Below, piece after piece: positions 27,829 to 39,310 of a DNA stretch of 64,000 bases. Every line of letters begins with the position of its first letter. The first letter of the stretch is position 1. This DNA is from Progne subis subis. Lineage: Eukaryota > Chordata > Aves > Passeriformes > Hirundinidae. The position numbers were made by a program, and so were the translations under genes. The notes under the pieces are model-generated. The model saw only the letters and a list, made by a program, of their open reading frames with translations. It ran no database searches and was not told where the DNA came from. The stretch lies in NCBI GenBank assembly GCA_022316685.1, contig JAKJHU010000037.1, forward strand, positions 21,475,188-21,539,187, read 5' to 3'.

Positions 27829-28085
27829 GCAATTTCAACAGAAATATCTGAGTATTCATCCGATAATGACAGCGTGGGAGAAGGCGAGACGAGCCTGGCG
27901 ACCACTGCTCCAGGATGCAGCGAGGGATTACAGCCGAGGTCAGCAGGGGACACGGGGGATGTGACAGCACGACCCGCCAGCGAGTGGCTGAGGTCAGCGC
28001 AGGCCCTTCTCCGCACCCCCGGCAAGCAGGCGGGAAAAGCCCCTAGAGCCCCCGCCGAGTCTGCCAAGAAGAGGAAGCTGCTGAG
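27829..28085 (+). CDS. SPIDR: SPIDR internal coding exon A (partial gene)
   Basis: Internal exon of SPIDR, a nuclear scaffold that brings RAD51 and BLM to recombination intermediates. The acceptor is a pyrimidine-rich 'cttcctttgtttag' ending at 27828, and the donor is 'gtaaat' at 28086. The exon is 257 bp, entering in phase 0 and leaving in phase 2: 85 codons plus AG of a split arginine. It begins A-I-S-T-E-I-S-E-Y-S-S-D, which aligns with the acidic I-E-I-L-E-Y-S-S-D segment of human SPIDR as I remember it. It ends L-L-R-T-P-G-K and S-A-K-K-R-K-L-L-R, matching human L-H-T-P-Q-K and S-A-K-K-K-L-L-R. The middle (about residues 15-55) is G/A/S/T/P-rich, more GC-rich than the introns, and I cannot align it with mammals; it looks disordered. 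K-K-R-K resembles a monopartite nuclear localisation signal. The acceptor is chosen by homology; a second AG at 27840-27841 would drop four residues. Confidence 0.9.
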
Positions 28086-29074
28086 GTAAATGAACTGTGC
28101 ACCTTAAGGAATTCTCTTGGCTTGTTTTGTTTGGTTTTTTGGTTTTTTTCTTTAATTATAAGAAAGACAATACTTGCCAAAGTGCTGGAGTGTGTTTCAA
28201 GGGTAAACATCTTAGAGATGCAAATACGAAAAACCTAAAGGATGTAATTTTTCTGTAAACAAGCAAAAAAGGGAAGAAAGAACTAAATTTAAAATTTCTA
28301 GTGAAAGCTCTCAATCTTGAACTCCTGTTCAAATTGATTGGGTTTTGCACTTTTAATAATGCCTTACAGATGTATGAGTGGACATACTTCTGTTCTACGT
28401 TCTAATCATTTCATTGCTTTGTGCCTCTCAAGAAAGTCTGAAAAAATGCTGTACCTCAGATTTTAGGATTTTTTTTTTTCCTGGTCCTATCCAGATTTGT
28501 CAGGCAAAATTATCCAAAATACTGTAGGAAAGGACTGGATGAGCAGTAGTTCTGAAGAGCGTAGGACAGAGCGTTATGTAGGCAATGGGAGGACGTGTTC
28601 TTAAGGTGAAATTTAAATATCTGTGACTAAGTTAAATACATTAGAAAACTATGTAACTCCTGAAAGAAAGTAGCCTGAGATGGAGCAGTTGAAGCCCGAT
28701 GTTCTAGCTAATTACAGTGCAGAAATGGTCACTTGCTATATTGAATTAAGGAAAATTGTGTTAACTTAAATGGTTTATGTGAAGATATGCCTCAAGCTGT
28801 GGGGACCACAATTACAAATGATGCTGCATACACCCTGTTGTTTTAACAATGTTCTTCTCTTACTTTTACAGCTGAATCTATGTACAGTAATCAATTACTT
28901 GAAAAGTAAATCTTTAGTTAATAGGCATACCTAATTTTTCTCTGAATTATTCTTGCTGTTTCAGAATGCTGTTTGAAGAAACAGGTTTGGACATCCTAAT
29001 TACTTAGGATCTCTATACTTAAAAGTGCTTTGCTTGTGCAATTAAGCTTTATTCCTTGTTACTTTAGAAAACAT

Positions 29075-29275
29075 GCATACACAGCTGTACTAGGTCAGAC
29101 CAAAGCTGTAAACCCCAAAAATGCCTTTTAGTGGCCAAAAGCAAATATGTGTGAATGTAATAAAAACAGGACAAGTGTGCAGTGGTATTTTGCCCAGGTG
29201 CTCTTCCAGATTTAAGCAGTTCCTGAGATGTTTGTTGCCATTAGTGGATTTGTCTTCTAAATTCCAGCTTCATTT
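29075..29275 (-). mobile_element. Ancient L3/CR1-like 3'-end remnant, copy 1
   Basis: An old, short repeat remnant in antisense orientation. The + strand reads 'gtactaggtcagaccaaag', 'tagtggccaaaagcaa', 'acaggacaagtgtgcagtgg', then 'ttgcccaggtgctcttccag' and 'tagtggatttgtcttctaaa'. These follow in order the complement of the 3' end of an amniote L3/CR1-type LINE ('...actgggtcagaccaaag...agtggccaa...'). The same block order recurs in the copy at 45060-45290, which supports the call independently of memory. It is too short and diverged for a subfamily name. Confidence 0.5.
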
Positions 29276-32200
29276 AATGACCTTTACTATCAACAGTCTA
29301 AATGCAAAAAATATTTTACAGCAAAGATACTCTGACACAAGTGTATAAGAGAATACATTGCTTTAAAAACAAGCAAAAAAACCAAGACCAAGCCATCCAA
29401 AATTATATAGAATGTAGTCTGTCTGGAGTGGCCAGAGGAGCAGAGCTTACAGGGCTTTTTACCTTCCATCCTGTGGTTCCACTTTGGGCTCCTTTGGGAG
29501 CAGGGAAGCAGGCAGGAAATTCCTTAGTTATGAGTGTTGTTTATCTAGTTACTTTGCTCATGCAGGTAATTGTCATCTTTTCACTCTTCCTGTTCAGGGC
29601 ATTAATTCAATGTGTCTCTCCCATCCTTCCTTTTACTGCTGACAGAGAACATTTTCATTAGTGTGATAACAGTGGATATGAGTTTACATCCTCAATAGGA
29701 GAACACAGGTCTTCAGTGCTGCGGATTGAAGGCCAGTTTGAGGAAAGGTTTGTCAGCTTCTTGACTGATTAAGTGAAAATCCCTTCTTTGTGGTTAAATA
29801 GCTAAAAGCTACAAAGCAGTTGCGGGTCTGTTATTTCTCCTTCCTACCTACCTCTGCTGCAGGTCGAGGCCCCAGCATAAAAAGCAGTGAGCAGGGGAAT
29901 CATCCTGAAGCTGGATCTGGCCCATGAGCTTCCACTCAGATGGACCATTTGGAACTGCTCAGTAGATGGAAGAGAGCCACGAGTCTCTGCTTAGCTGGGC
30001 TCTTTCTCCAGTCCAGTGCCTAGGGAACACTAGGGGCTGAGCAGAGATTTTTGTTTTGTTTCCCCTTTAAAGAAAATAGGAGATATTTCTATTTTTATAT
30101 CTTTGTTGTTTGACGTGCGTAAATCTATCTGCAAAAGTAGCGATAATATTTTCAAGACATTTTAGCTTATATTTTCTGTAGAAATCTTAGTCATGCTGCA
30201 ATCTGCATTTATATTTGCATTGCCTGATTGCAGCTATGCCTCTGTTACATAAATGGGTACAGTTTTCTGTACAACTTCAAAGAAGCCCCCCTCAACCCCC
30301 AAATCCCAAGCAAAACCAAACCAACCAAAGAAAAGACCCATAAAAGTCTCTGGAAAAATTCAGATACAGTTCTTTCTACTGTCCTCTCTTCCTGGTGCTA
30401 AAATGGAAATGGGTAGTTGCTTGAATGGGAGGAAAGAGTATTGTCTGTTTGACCCTATTACAGATGCAATTGTCATACACTAAAAATGCAACCAACCAAA
30501 GCAACAGAAATCTTCAGATGTAAGCTAATTATGGATGATTAAAATATTTTTTTGTGATCCTAGCACTGGAAATTTGACTAAATTCAACAACTTTGAGTGC
30601 AAATAAGATGAGAAGCCCATCTATGTCCCCAAATCAACATGTACAATATACAGTGCTGCTGCTGCTGGTGATGAGCCAGATTTGAAGGGGCATGTTGCAG
30701 TTATCCTCTCTTAGGGCTTAAGTGGGGTTTTGGAAAACGATTCGTGTCTGAAGACAAGAATGATGTGGTGGAAGCAATTTCTCCCCAGCAGTATCTACTG
30801 CCAAATTCTCATAAGTTTTCTTGTATCCCCTGTAATGTGACTTTTTCAAAGTGTCCTAAGTAAAGACTATCCTTCTTTCTACCATGGTCCCTAGGGGAGA
30901 GCAGGTAGTCTGTGTGGTGGGGGTTGTCCTTCAGAGGTGTTGGTGGTTCTGAAGAGCTGTGCTGTAGGAGATGCCAGTTTGTCATCCTGGAAGCAAAGCA
31001 GATCATCTCTCACTCACAGCCATCAATGCCACTGCTCGGGACATCTTCCCCTTAAGCACTGGTATTATGTGGTTGTGTAGTTGCTCTCCTCTATTTAAAC
31101 AAGACTGTTGATGGATGCAGTGGGAATATATAATTTCCCCAGGTGCACTGCCAGATCCATGGCCTTGTACTGCACCTGTGAGCTACTGAGTTGAGAATTA
31201 GGTGCTGCTAGTAGTACTTGGTACTGAGATGAATTGCCATGGTCAAGAGGTGTTAGGTTTACATGCTCCTGCCCTTTTATTACACCCCAAAGCTTCAGTT
31301 TCTCAGCTTGAGCCAGCACTTCATGGGAAAACTAGGCAAATGGTTTGTAAACCTGAGGGGAGAGAGTATATATTGCAAAGAAAAGTTTTCAAGAAGCTCT
31401 TGTAACATTTGAAATTCACGTTAATGCTACGGTGTGAAATGTCTAAACTGTGTTAGTTCCAATTCTTTCAAAGTTACTGTGTGAAAGAATGGAGAAATGT
31501 AGAGTACTGCAGGTTTTAACATTTATTACATAGATTAAACAAATAACTGGGTTAATTCAGTATTTGTAGAGACAAAAGCTCAAAATACATGTACTCAGCT
31601 TCTCTTGTCTACAAGTAAACCTTTTTTAAAGGTTTTCTGAACTGTTTACTTTTTCCATTAGGACTTTATTTCCATCAGAAAAAAGAGCCTGAGGTTCATT
31701 GCAGGAAATAAATATCTTGAGTGATAAAATGTTAACTCTGTATCTAAATCTGTGATGTTGCAAGAGCTTATAGTTCTGAAGAATAAGGTTTAGCTTTTTG
31801 TTTGTTTTTTTTAATATTTGAGTGGCTGTTTATAGTTAAAGAGAAACAGGATTTCCCAAGATTTTATTTTAAATTGTCTTATATCTACTTGTGTGTAGAC
31901 CACATACAAATCTGATCAGCTAAAATTAACTTGTGTTATCAAAAGAGGAGAAAAATTACAGAATGTCCTGGTACTATGGGCAGAAAAAATGAAACCCAGT
32001 TGTCACATGAGGCCAATTGAGGTCCTGAAAATAAAGGAAATTGCCAAGGAAAGAAGGAGCTGGCACAAATGAAGCAGACTTTTACTCTAAAATTGTGACT
32101 GTTCTTTCTTACACGCATCCACAAGTGGCATGAGAGTGTAACAACAACAGACTAGCCCTTTAGCTGGTCATGTTCTTATGCTAATTTTAACTACTTCTAT

Positions 32201-32426
32201 TTAACTTTTCTTTGCTAGTGAATTTCTTGTCGGATTCAGAAAATATAAATGAAGAATATCATGGCTGCAGTACAGCTGTACCACTTGTCATCACTGGCAG
32301 TGTACACAGTAAAATTACTTTGCACTTAGAGAAAATTAAAATGTATTTTCTCTTTTAGAAAGTGTGGATGGCTTCACTGTGCTAAATGTTTGGTACTAAA
32401 GGGGAAAAAAAGCACCGTGTTTGTCA

Positions 32427-33035
32427 CTGGTCACAGCCAGCACAGCTTCATGAGGGCGAAGTCCTGCTTGTAAACCTGTCTACGATAGGGCAGCTCACCT
32501 GATCTAGGAAAGCCACTAGATGTGATCTTTTTGGACTTCAAATAGTAGCTTCCAGACCAAATGTCCAGCACACAGCTGGATATCTGTGCTGAACAATTGG
32601 TGAATAACTGGCTCACAGGCCAGGCACAAAGGGTTACAGTGAATGGGGTGACACAGGCGGGGGCCTGGGCACTAGGGGGGTTTTGCAGGGCTTCATCCTC
32701 AGCCCAGTTCTCTTCAACCTTTAGCCCCTTTCATTAACCACTGAGACACAGGACTCAAAGGATACTAAATAAGTTTGCCAATGACACTAAATTAGGAAGA
32801 GCTGTCAACTCTCTTGAGAGCAGAGAAGCCCTGCAGAGAGATCTTGAGAAATTAAGAGGATTGGGCAATCAGCAACTGCATGAAGTTTAACAAGGGCAAG
32901 TGCCGGACTCTGCACCTAGGACAGGGCAATCCCGGCTGTGTGTACAGACTGGGGAATGAGATGCTGGAAGGCAGGGCTGCAGAAAGGGACCTGAGGATCC
33001 TGGTCCATGGCAAGTCGAACATGAGTCAGTAGCAC
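32427..33035 (+). mobile_element. CR1 LINE fragment, reverse-transcriptase region, degraded
   Basis: A fragment of a chicken-repeat-1 type non-LTR retrotransposon in sense orientation, truncated at both ends and carrying stops and frameshifts. Landmarks in order: a cagcacagcttcatgag block near 32440; D-V-I-F-L-D-F near 32520-32540; V-N-G-V-T near 32640; Q-G-F-I-L-S-P-V-L-F-N-L followed by a stop at 32686-32724 (the family usually has Q-G-S-V-L-G-P-V-L-F-N); K-F-A-N-D-T-K at 32771-32791, where the catalytic motif is normally F-A-D-D; then M-K-F-N-K-G-K-C and N-M-S-Q near 32880-33030. The first catalytic aspartate is replaced by N, so this copy is dead apart from its stops. The CR1 3' end is missing: the match stops at about 33035 and is followed by a T-rich stretch. 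Confidence 0.9.
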
Positions 33036-36000
33036 TTTTTTTATTTCTTTAACAAGTACCCCATGGAGTGGAAAGGAGTGGAAAAGTCAGTTACTTCACC
33101 AGTTGATGTGAAAGTAAGAAGCTTTCTCCTTGCTTGGAAATGAGAGAAGGTGAAAATTGCCCAATCTTGAGATAGGGATATATTTGTTTTGAATTATATG
33201 GAGTCCCGTGTATACTGTGTATGAGGAGACAACTCGGTAAAGAGTTTTGACTTCAAATTAAGTCTGTAAAATAATAAACTTGAATGAATAAAGGGTTATT
33301 TTTGATAAGTGCCCTGCCAAAAGAAAACCTTAATAAATAAACACAAAGACATCTCCAAGACTCAGATTGAAAATTACTTTTCAAAACACAGCAGACTTAC
33401 TAATGCTCTTCTGTTGTTGCTTTCAATTAGGCTCATTGGAGTTGGGAGATACAAACCAGCCTGAAAGTCACAGATCAGGCTCAGTATTTATTACTTTTTG
33501 CTGATAGCTGTCACAAAACTCTTCAGTCTTGCTGTTAAATCTTCTGGGAAGGACAACTACCAGAACCTGAGCTGTTGTACAGGATGCTGAGCTTTCTTAC
33601 AGTCATCAAAGCTGTCTTTCATGTGGCTATTGTGGGACATGGACAGTAAAGGCAATGTGTTGTTTTAAATACAGTATTTCAACAAGCTCAGATTTAGTAT
33701 GGAAATAGGACACAAATTGCTGCTTTTAAATCTGTCTGTCTTCAGGGAATTAAAGGAACAAAATAGTTGTACTGGAAGTTTTGTGATTAAAAATAAAAAG
33801 GTTGTGGGCAGTGGAGATTGTATCTGAGCAGTTTGACTTCGCCTAACAGCTTTTGCATTAACAGTTTGCCAAATGTGTTCAATTTGCTCATATTAAAACA
33901 TTTTGGGGGCAAGTTTGAAGTGCTAGTCAGGAAAGTATACATCCTAAACTAGTTTTTATTATTTCAATAAAACAGTTTGTCAGTTCTCTTGATTACAGAA
34001 TTGATACATTAGTAATCAAAATATATTTACCAATGTTATATACATGTCCCCAGACGTTGGCTTACCTCTTGCTGCGCAGCCGGGAGTTACTCTGTATAGT
34101 TCACAGTATCTCACAGAACATGCATGAGTATTTTACTGTGTGGGTACCTGTACTGTTTTAGAAGGAATGAGTAGTTTTCAAATGCTATTGTCAGCAAATC
34201 TGTTAGCTTGTGTAACAGAAATCACCTTTTCCTTTGATTTATGTGTTTGAGCTAAAAAGGGGGTTGATCCTCCTGGGTTGTGGTGGTATTTAAACTCCTT
34301 TGTTTCTACCTTTTTAAAGAAACAAACCATAAAATACCAACTGTTGTTCTGGCCATACAAGGTCTTTTTGTGCATGGCATGTCCTTGGACTGTGTTTTCT
34401 AATTTCACAAGCTGTGAAACAGTATAGAAACAACATTTCCAATGATCAGCTGCAAACCTCTCATAAATGCATTCTTAGGTATATTTTATGTACTGCAGCC
34501 AAGCTGATGCAAGTTGCTTTGTGATGTTTTCTGTTAAAACTATTTTTAACTGCATTTGGAATGTGAATGGAAGTATGATGATTGATAAACATCAGTGTAC
34601 TTAGCACAGAGGGCTACTAAGGAAAGTCAGAGTTTTACTTTTCGTGGACCTTTGTGATAATGGATATCCTAATATGGACACGGTCAGCAAATTAGTAATG
34701 AAATTGTGAGCATCACTGGGACTCCTTCTGGGAGTCATATCAGGCCTGAAGTAGGAATGTTGTCTTGCTGTTGTGTGGAGTAGACACGGAATCAGAAACC
34801 TGCTTTCTTCCCTTCATGCTACAGGGCATTCCTGTCATAGGTGTAACAGTAGTGGGCTTGCAGAAGAGTAGGAACACAACCATAGCCCTGTTCATGAAGA
34901 AAGGGGAAAATTAGCCCGTAACTCTTCTACAGGTATTACAAGGCTTCCTTGAGTTGTTTGAACAAATCAAATACATTTCTCTGACTGGCATCTGTGGAGG
35001 GAATAAAGTAGGAGAACACTCATGTTGAACAGTTTTCTTTCAGCAAAATAAGTTTTTGAGATACCAACTGGAAAGCGTATCGATACAGTCCGACTCCAGA
35101 GTTCAGATGCAGACTCAATGTATGCAAGACTTTTAAACAAGCAATTTGAAAATGCGTTTTACTGCTGCATTTTTAAGCCTAACTGAGCTGGCATCTACCA
35201 ATTCCAGCATGGCTCATGTAGGCCACCCAGCCAAGCTGAATTACAGCTGCATCTGAGAATGGTTCCCTGGTAAGACGAGAAACTGGGTGGACAGTTTGTT
35301 GGCATCTATAGAATTGTTTGCCCACAGGTGTTGTGGTGTGGTAATGCTTCAGTGCTCAAGTTTGGAGGGAAATGTGGATGAACACTTGTGTTATCAGCAG
35401 AGGAGGTTATCCTGTATGAAGTTTTGCACTTGACTGTGCTGCTCTTGGAACCAAAGCTTATATTGCACTTCTGTATTAGCTGTCTCTCTGTCTTAAAGTC
35501 CTTATTGGATTAAAGGTTATTAAGCTTACCTGGAACTTCCTGGAGCCCAATATTTTAGCAATGTAAACTGCAAAACCTTCTGTGGGTCATTTTGGCTTAA
35601 ATGGGCCTCTTGTATTTCAGAGTTCTTTCTGTGATCTGCTACTTAGATGTTCAGCCATTGTATCTGATATTTCTTGTGATAATTATAATTTTGCAAAGGA
35701 TATAATTGTTCATTAAAAATTCAGCTGACACTGCTAACTACTTTTTATATAATTTGTTGACTTGTCTCTAGATGAAGTTGCTTAATAACTGGTAACCAAA
35801 GGGAGATTTTTTTACAACTCACCTGAAGTCCTGCTTAGCCTTTTTAGCTCCTTCTCAGTTTCCACAGGTGTCTTCCCAGTTTCACATTTACAATGTGAGC
35901 TTTACCAAGCTATTTCTTTTTTAACTAAGCCAAAAAATTTTATTCATGTGCACAGATGGTTGTATGCTATCTCTGTTGATTCCTAAACCAGTTTAACTCA

Positions 36001-36882
36001 AGGACCCATTTCACCTTAGTAGAAATCTTTATTAATATTTTCGATAGTACTTGTGGAGAAACTTTACACTGCAACAAAAGAATGAAGTAGGTCTTTATGC
36101 AAATAACTTCTTTGAAGCCAAAGAAAAATGCTCAAACACTCCCACAGTAGTCCAAAACTCTTTGTAGTAGCCTAAAGACAGCTTCCAACACATACATCAT
36201 CTTGTTCTTAAAAGTGAGAAATTATGTCTTCTGGCTTTGAATCCAAGGGTAGGAATTGCTTTAGTGTTACCTTAAGTGTATTTGTGCTAGATGCCACTCC
36301 TCTGCTCCTCACCTTGGGAATGCTAAATTAATTTCATCTTGGAGAGTGTTCAGACCACTGAAACTGCGCACTTGACCCAGCTTGTGAAATGAATCATAGG
36401 GTCAAGTATGGGTAAAAGAATATTTTTGTGATCACTCCTTGCCAACAGACAAACAAATCTGTGAGGGAAAAGAAAACCCAACCTGTTACAACTAGTGGTT
36501 ACACTGGTTTGTTTTAAATTTGCAACTGTCTCTGTTGTCTAACAGGATCTGTTCATAAATGCAAGAGAAAGTTATGAACTTTCTTTTTACACTCCTCATA
36601 CTGGAGACAGGACTGAAAATATGAAGATTTTGGACACCCAGATACTGAAAATGTTTTGTTGCATGTGTTGACTCTAGATGCATGTTTTGTTGGGAGTAAC
36701 TCTGTTGGAAAACTCAAAAGTAGGAGAACTAATCTACAAAACATAACTTTACTGTATGATTCTGTCTCTAAAGGTCAAAGCATACATACATATTATACAT
36801 ATACATCTGTCCTGTGGCTTGTCATTTGGCAAAACCAAATACTGATTCCTGGCAAAACTGAGCATTCTTTTATTCTCTGCAG

Positions 36883-36983
36883 GGGCGGGCTAGCTGAGAG
36901 GTTATGTCGACTCCAGAACAGAGAAAGATCTGCCATTAGCTTTTGGAGGCATCAGTGTATTTCAGATGATAAAATTCCCTCAG
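36883..36983 (+). CDS. SPIDR: SPIDR internal coding exon B (partial gene)
   Basis: A 101-bp internal exon, very well conserved. The acceptor is 'ttttattctctgcag' ending at 36882 and the donor is 'gtaaga' at 36984. The first G completes the arginine split at the end of exon A, giving L-L-R then G-G-L-A-E-R-L, the same junction as in human SPIDR. The exon continues L-Q-N-R-E-R-S-A-I-S-F-W-R-H-Q-C-I-S, which differs from the remembered human sequence at only one position in that stretch (L to F). It leaves in phase 1, with G carried over to exon C. It lies in the N-terminal DUF4502 region; no catalytic motif is expected because the protein is a scaffold. The frame is open across the exon and closes soon after the donor, as expected for a real exon. 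The intron before it is 8,797 bp. Confidence 0.95.
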
Positions 36984-37689
36984 GTAAGAAGCATTACACT
37001 ATACCACTGTGAAAGTATTATATATACCTACCTCTAGGTATCTATGGCCTACGTAGGGGTAAAAGTGAATTTTATATTATTTTCTGATCTTTCCTGACTT
37101 GGGTTTAATGCTCTCTTGATTGTCTTCTGAGCTAATAATTGCATTTCTGGTAAATATGAAGGTTTCTAACAATTCAGTCATCATTTGAATGTCTAAGGAC
37201 AATTCAGGTTTTAATTTATGGGTATTCAGTTTTTTTTTCTTTCTTTATAATCAGCCTTTCATAGTCTTCTTTTTGCTTTGTGATCACTTCTTGCCTGCAG
37301 ACATGGATAAAAATTCATGGATAAGTGCTGAAATTGTGAATGGCACCAAGTGTGAACAAATAGAGCACAACTATGAAATTACTGTGAAGCATAACTACAG
37401 TGTGCACATCACTCATAAAGAAGCAGTGGGAGTCATGCAAATTAGTTACTGGTGACTGATAGCACCACCTTTCAGTAGTGTTTCTTGAGAGCTAATGGAT
37501 TCATAGAGTTTAAAGAAGTGGTTAAGTTTTTTAATCAACTTCTGTGTGTGTAGCTATAGTCTGCAAAATGCTAAAAAGCATGCATTCTGTATTAAGCCAA
37601 TTGTTTGATTTTTAGCATATATTAACTTGCATTTATTTTTCAGAAAGTCTTCTGGTCTTAATTTGAAAATACGCGCATAAATGAATCCA

Positions 37690-39310
37690 TCATTTACCTT
37701 GAGAGTTTGTCCCCAGCTCTTCTTACAGATTTTTAAAGGTGGTTTTTCTTCCAAGTCTGAATTTGTCTGGCTTCAGTTCCCATCTTTTGTTTCTTGTTTC
37801 TCCCCTAAAGAGCTCTTTAGTATGTGACATTTTCTCTTTCTGGTACTTGCATAGCAAAACCTTTGCTACCTCACAATTCTAATAAACAGACTGAGCTCTT
37901 TAAGGGTCTCTAAAGCATTTTTATCAGTGTTCAAGTGACTTTCATGGCTTTTTACTGTACACTCTCAGACTTTCAGAAGGGTCTTAAGAACAAGAATAGC
38001 AATTCTATGTGTTCTTCCAGTTTTAGTCTCATTAAAATCATTGGCCAGGTCCAGTTCACTTCTCAGCCTCCTGGATATTTCAGTCCTGTGATAAGTGTTT
38101 GAGTCTGGTTTGGCTTTGGTCACAGCACGGTGCTGGGACTTTGCCTTGAATTGATTGTCCACTATGATTTTGTAACCACTAGAGCTACTTTTTTCTGAGA
38201 TGCTGTTTCCCACTCTCCAGCTACTCTTTCTGTTTCTTCTGCCTAAGCACAGGGAAGTATTTGTGCTGTATCCTGGCTGATTTTACTGAAGTCGTCCAGC
38301 TAATCATGCAGTTCAGATTACTGTGTAGCTCAAGCCTGACCTCTTTAAGTCACAGATTTGCTTGAGTTTGTGGTATTCACACAGTTTCTTTATGTCACTG
38401 GTGAAACCATTTATTAGCATGAGTGTTTACTTGGAAGTCCTGCTGGAGCTGCTGTTACTCAGTTATAATTCTCTACTGGCAAAAAGCTCTAACAGCCATT
38501 CACAAAGTTAGCTCTCAGAATTTTGGGGTTTTTTTTGCATTCCACTCAAAGGGTATGTTATTCATAGTGAGAATGGTTGATTTTTCATAAGAAGGCTGTA
38601 TGATTTAAAGTTACGCCCAAACTATTGGCTAAAGATTGGTCTCAGTTTCTCACTGCAGCTTTAAAGGACTTGCATCCTTTGGCCATTTGCATCTTGTGTG
38701 TTCAAAGTGCCACCCATGTGGAAGAGCACATTGTATTTCTGACCTTAAGTCTTTACTTATTTTTTCAGTGACTTTTCCTGGATCTGATGTCAGGTTAGTT
38801 GGTCTCGTTATTGTAAGCCACTTTGTTTGCCCTTCCTGAATAGTAGCACAATATCATCATCCTTTCAGTATTCTGGAATTTCACCGGTATCTGAATACAC
38901 TCTAGAAAGTTGCATCAGGGAATGAGAGATGTCTTTAGCCAGCTCTTTTCAGAAATGCCATGTTGAAAATTGTGCAGACATGCTTTACTTAAAACCATGG
39001 GAGGTTACTTCATCATTCTTATGTGGTGTGAGGACATCCTCTTGCTACTTCTCAAATATGGAACAGAAGTAGATATTGAATTGGCTTTCCTTTTTAATAA
39101 AATGAAATTTTTTAATACACTCTGTAGTAACAGACCTGCAACACTACTAACATGCGAATATTCTTTTTGTCCTAGTTCCACATGTATCATTACAAAACCT
39201 TGTGTTTGGCTGCTCACCATTTTGTTAGACCAACTTCTAGACTGAAATATTCCATGCTAAACATCTGCCCCTGGCTGAATTCCTCTCTTTGATTCTTCTT
39301 TCTTTCAGAA
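37690..39310 (-). mobile_element. Ancient CR1/L3-clade LINE remnant, antisense, about 1.6 kb
   Basis: A strongly diverged non-LTR retrotransposon lying antisense to SPIDR. Read along the + strand, blocks appear in the expected antisense order. 'gaatttgtctggcttcagtt' near 37760, 'aaagagctctttagtatgtg' near 37808 and 'cagactgagctctttaaggg' near 37888 correspond to the 3' UTR of this clade. 'attgattgtccactatgatt' lies near 38150. A block near 38366-38395 corresponds to the complement of the F-A-D-D RT motif. 'ctggatctgatgtcaggtta' near 38778, 'agtattctggaatttcaccg' near 38868 and 'tttagccagctcttttcaga' near 38935 match the RT body, and 'aatatggaacagaagtagat' near 39055 the region upstream of it. 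No frame is intact. Matching is from memory of amniote consensus sequences; the exact family and both boundaries are uncertain. Confidence 0.65.

Larger units (their letters stand above)
28086..36882 (+). other. SPIDR: SPIDR intron between exons A and B (8,797 bp)
   Basis: This phase-2 intron has GT at 28086 and AG at 36881-36882. It contains an old L3/CR1-like 3' remnant near 29075-29275 and a truncated CR1 RT fragment near 32427-33035. The remaining stretches (28086-29070, 29280-32420 and 33040-36870) are AT-rich with short broken frames, and I recognise nothing in them. Confidence 0.9.
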
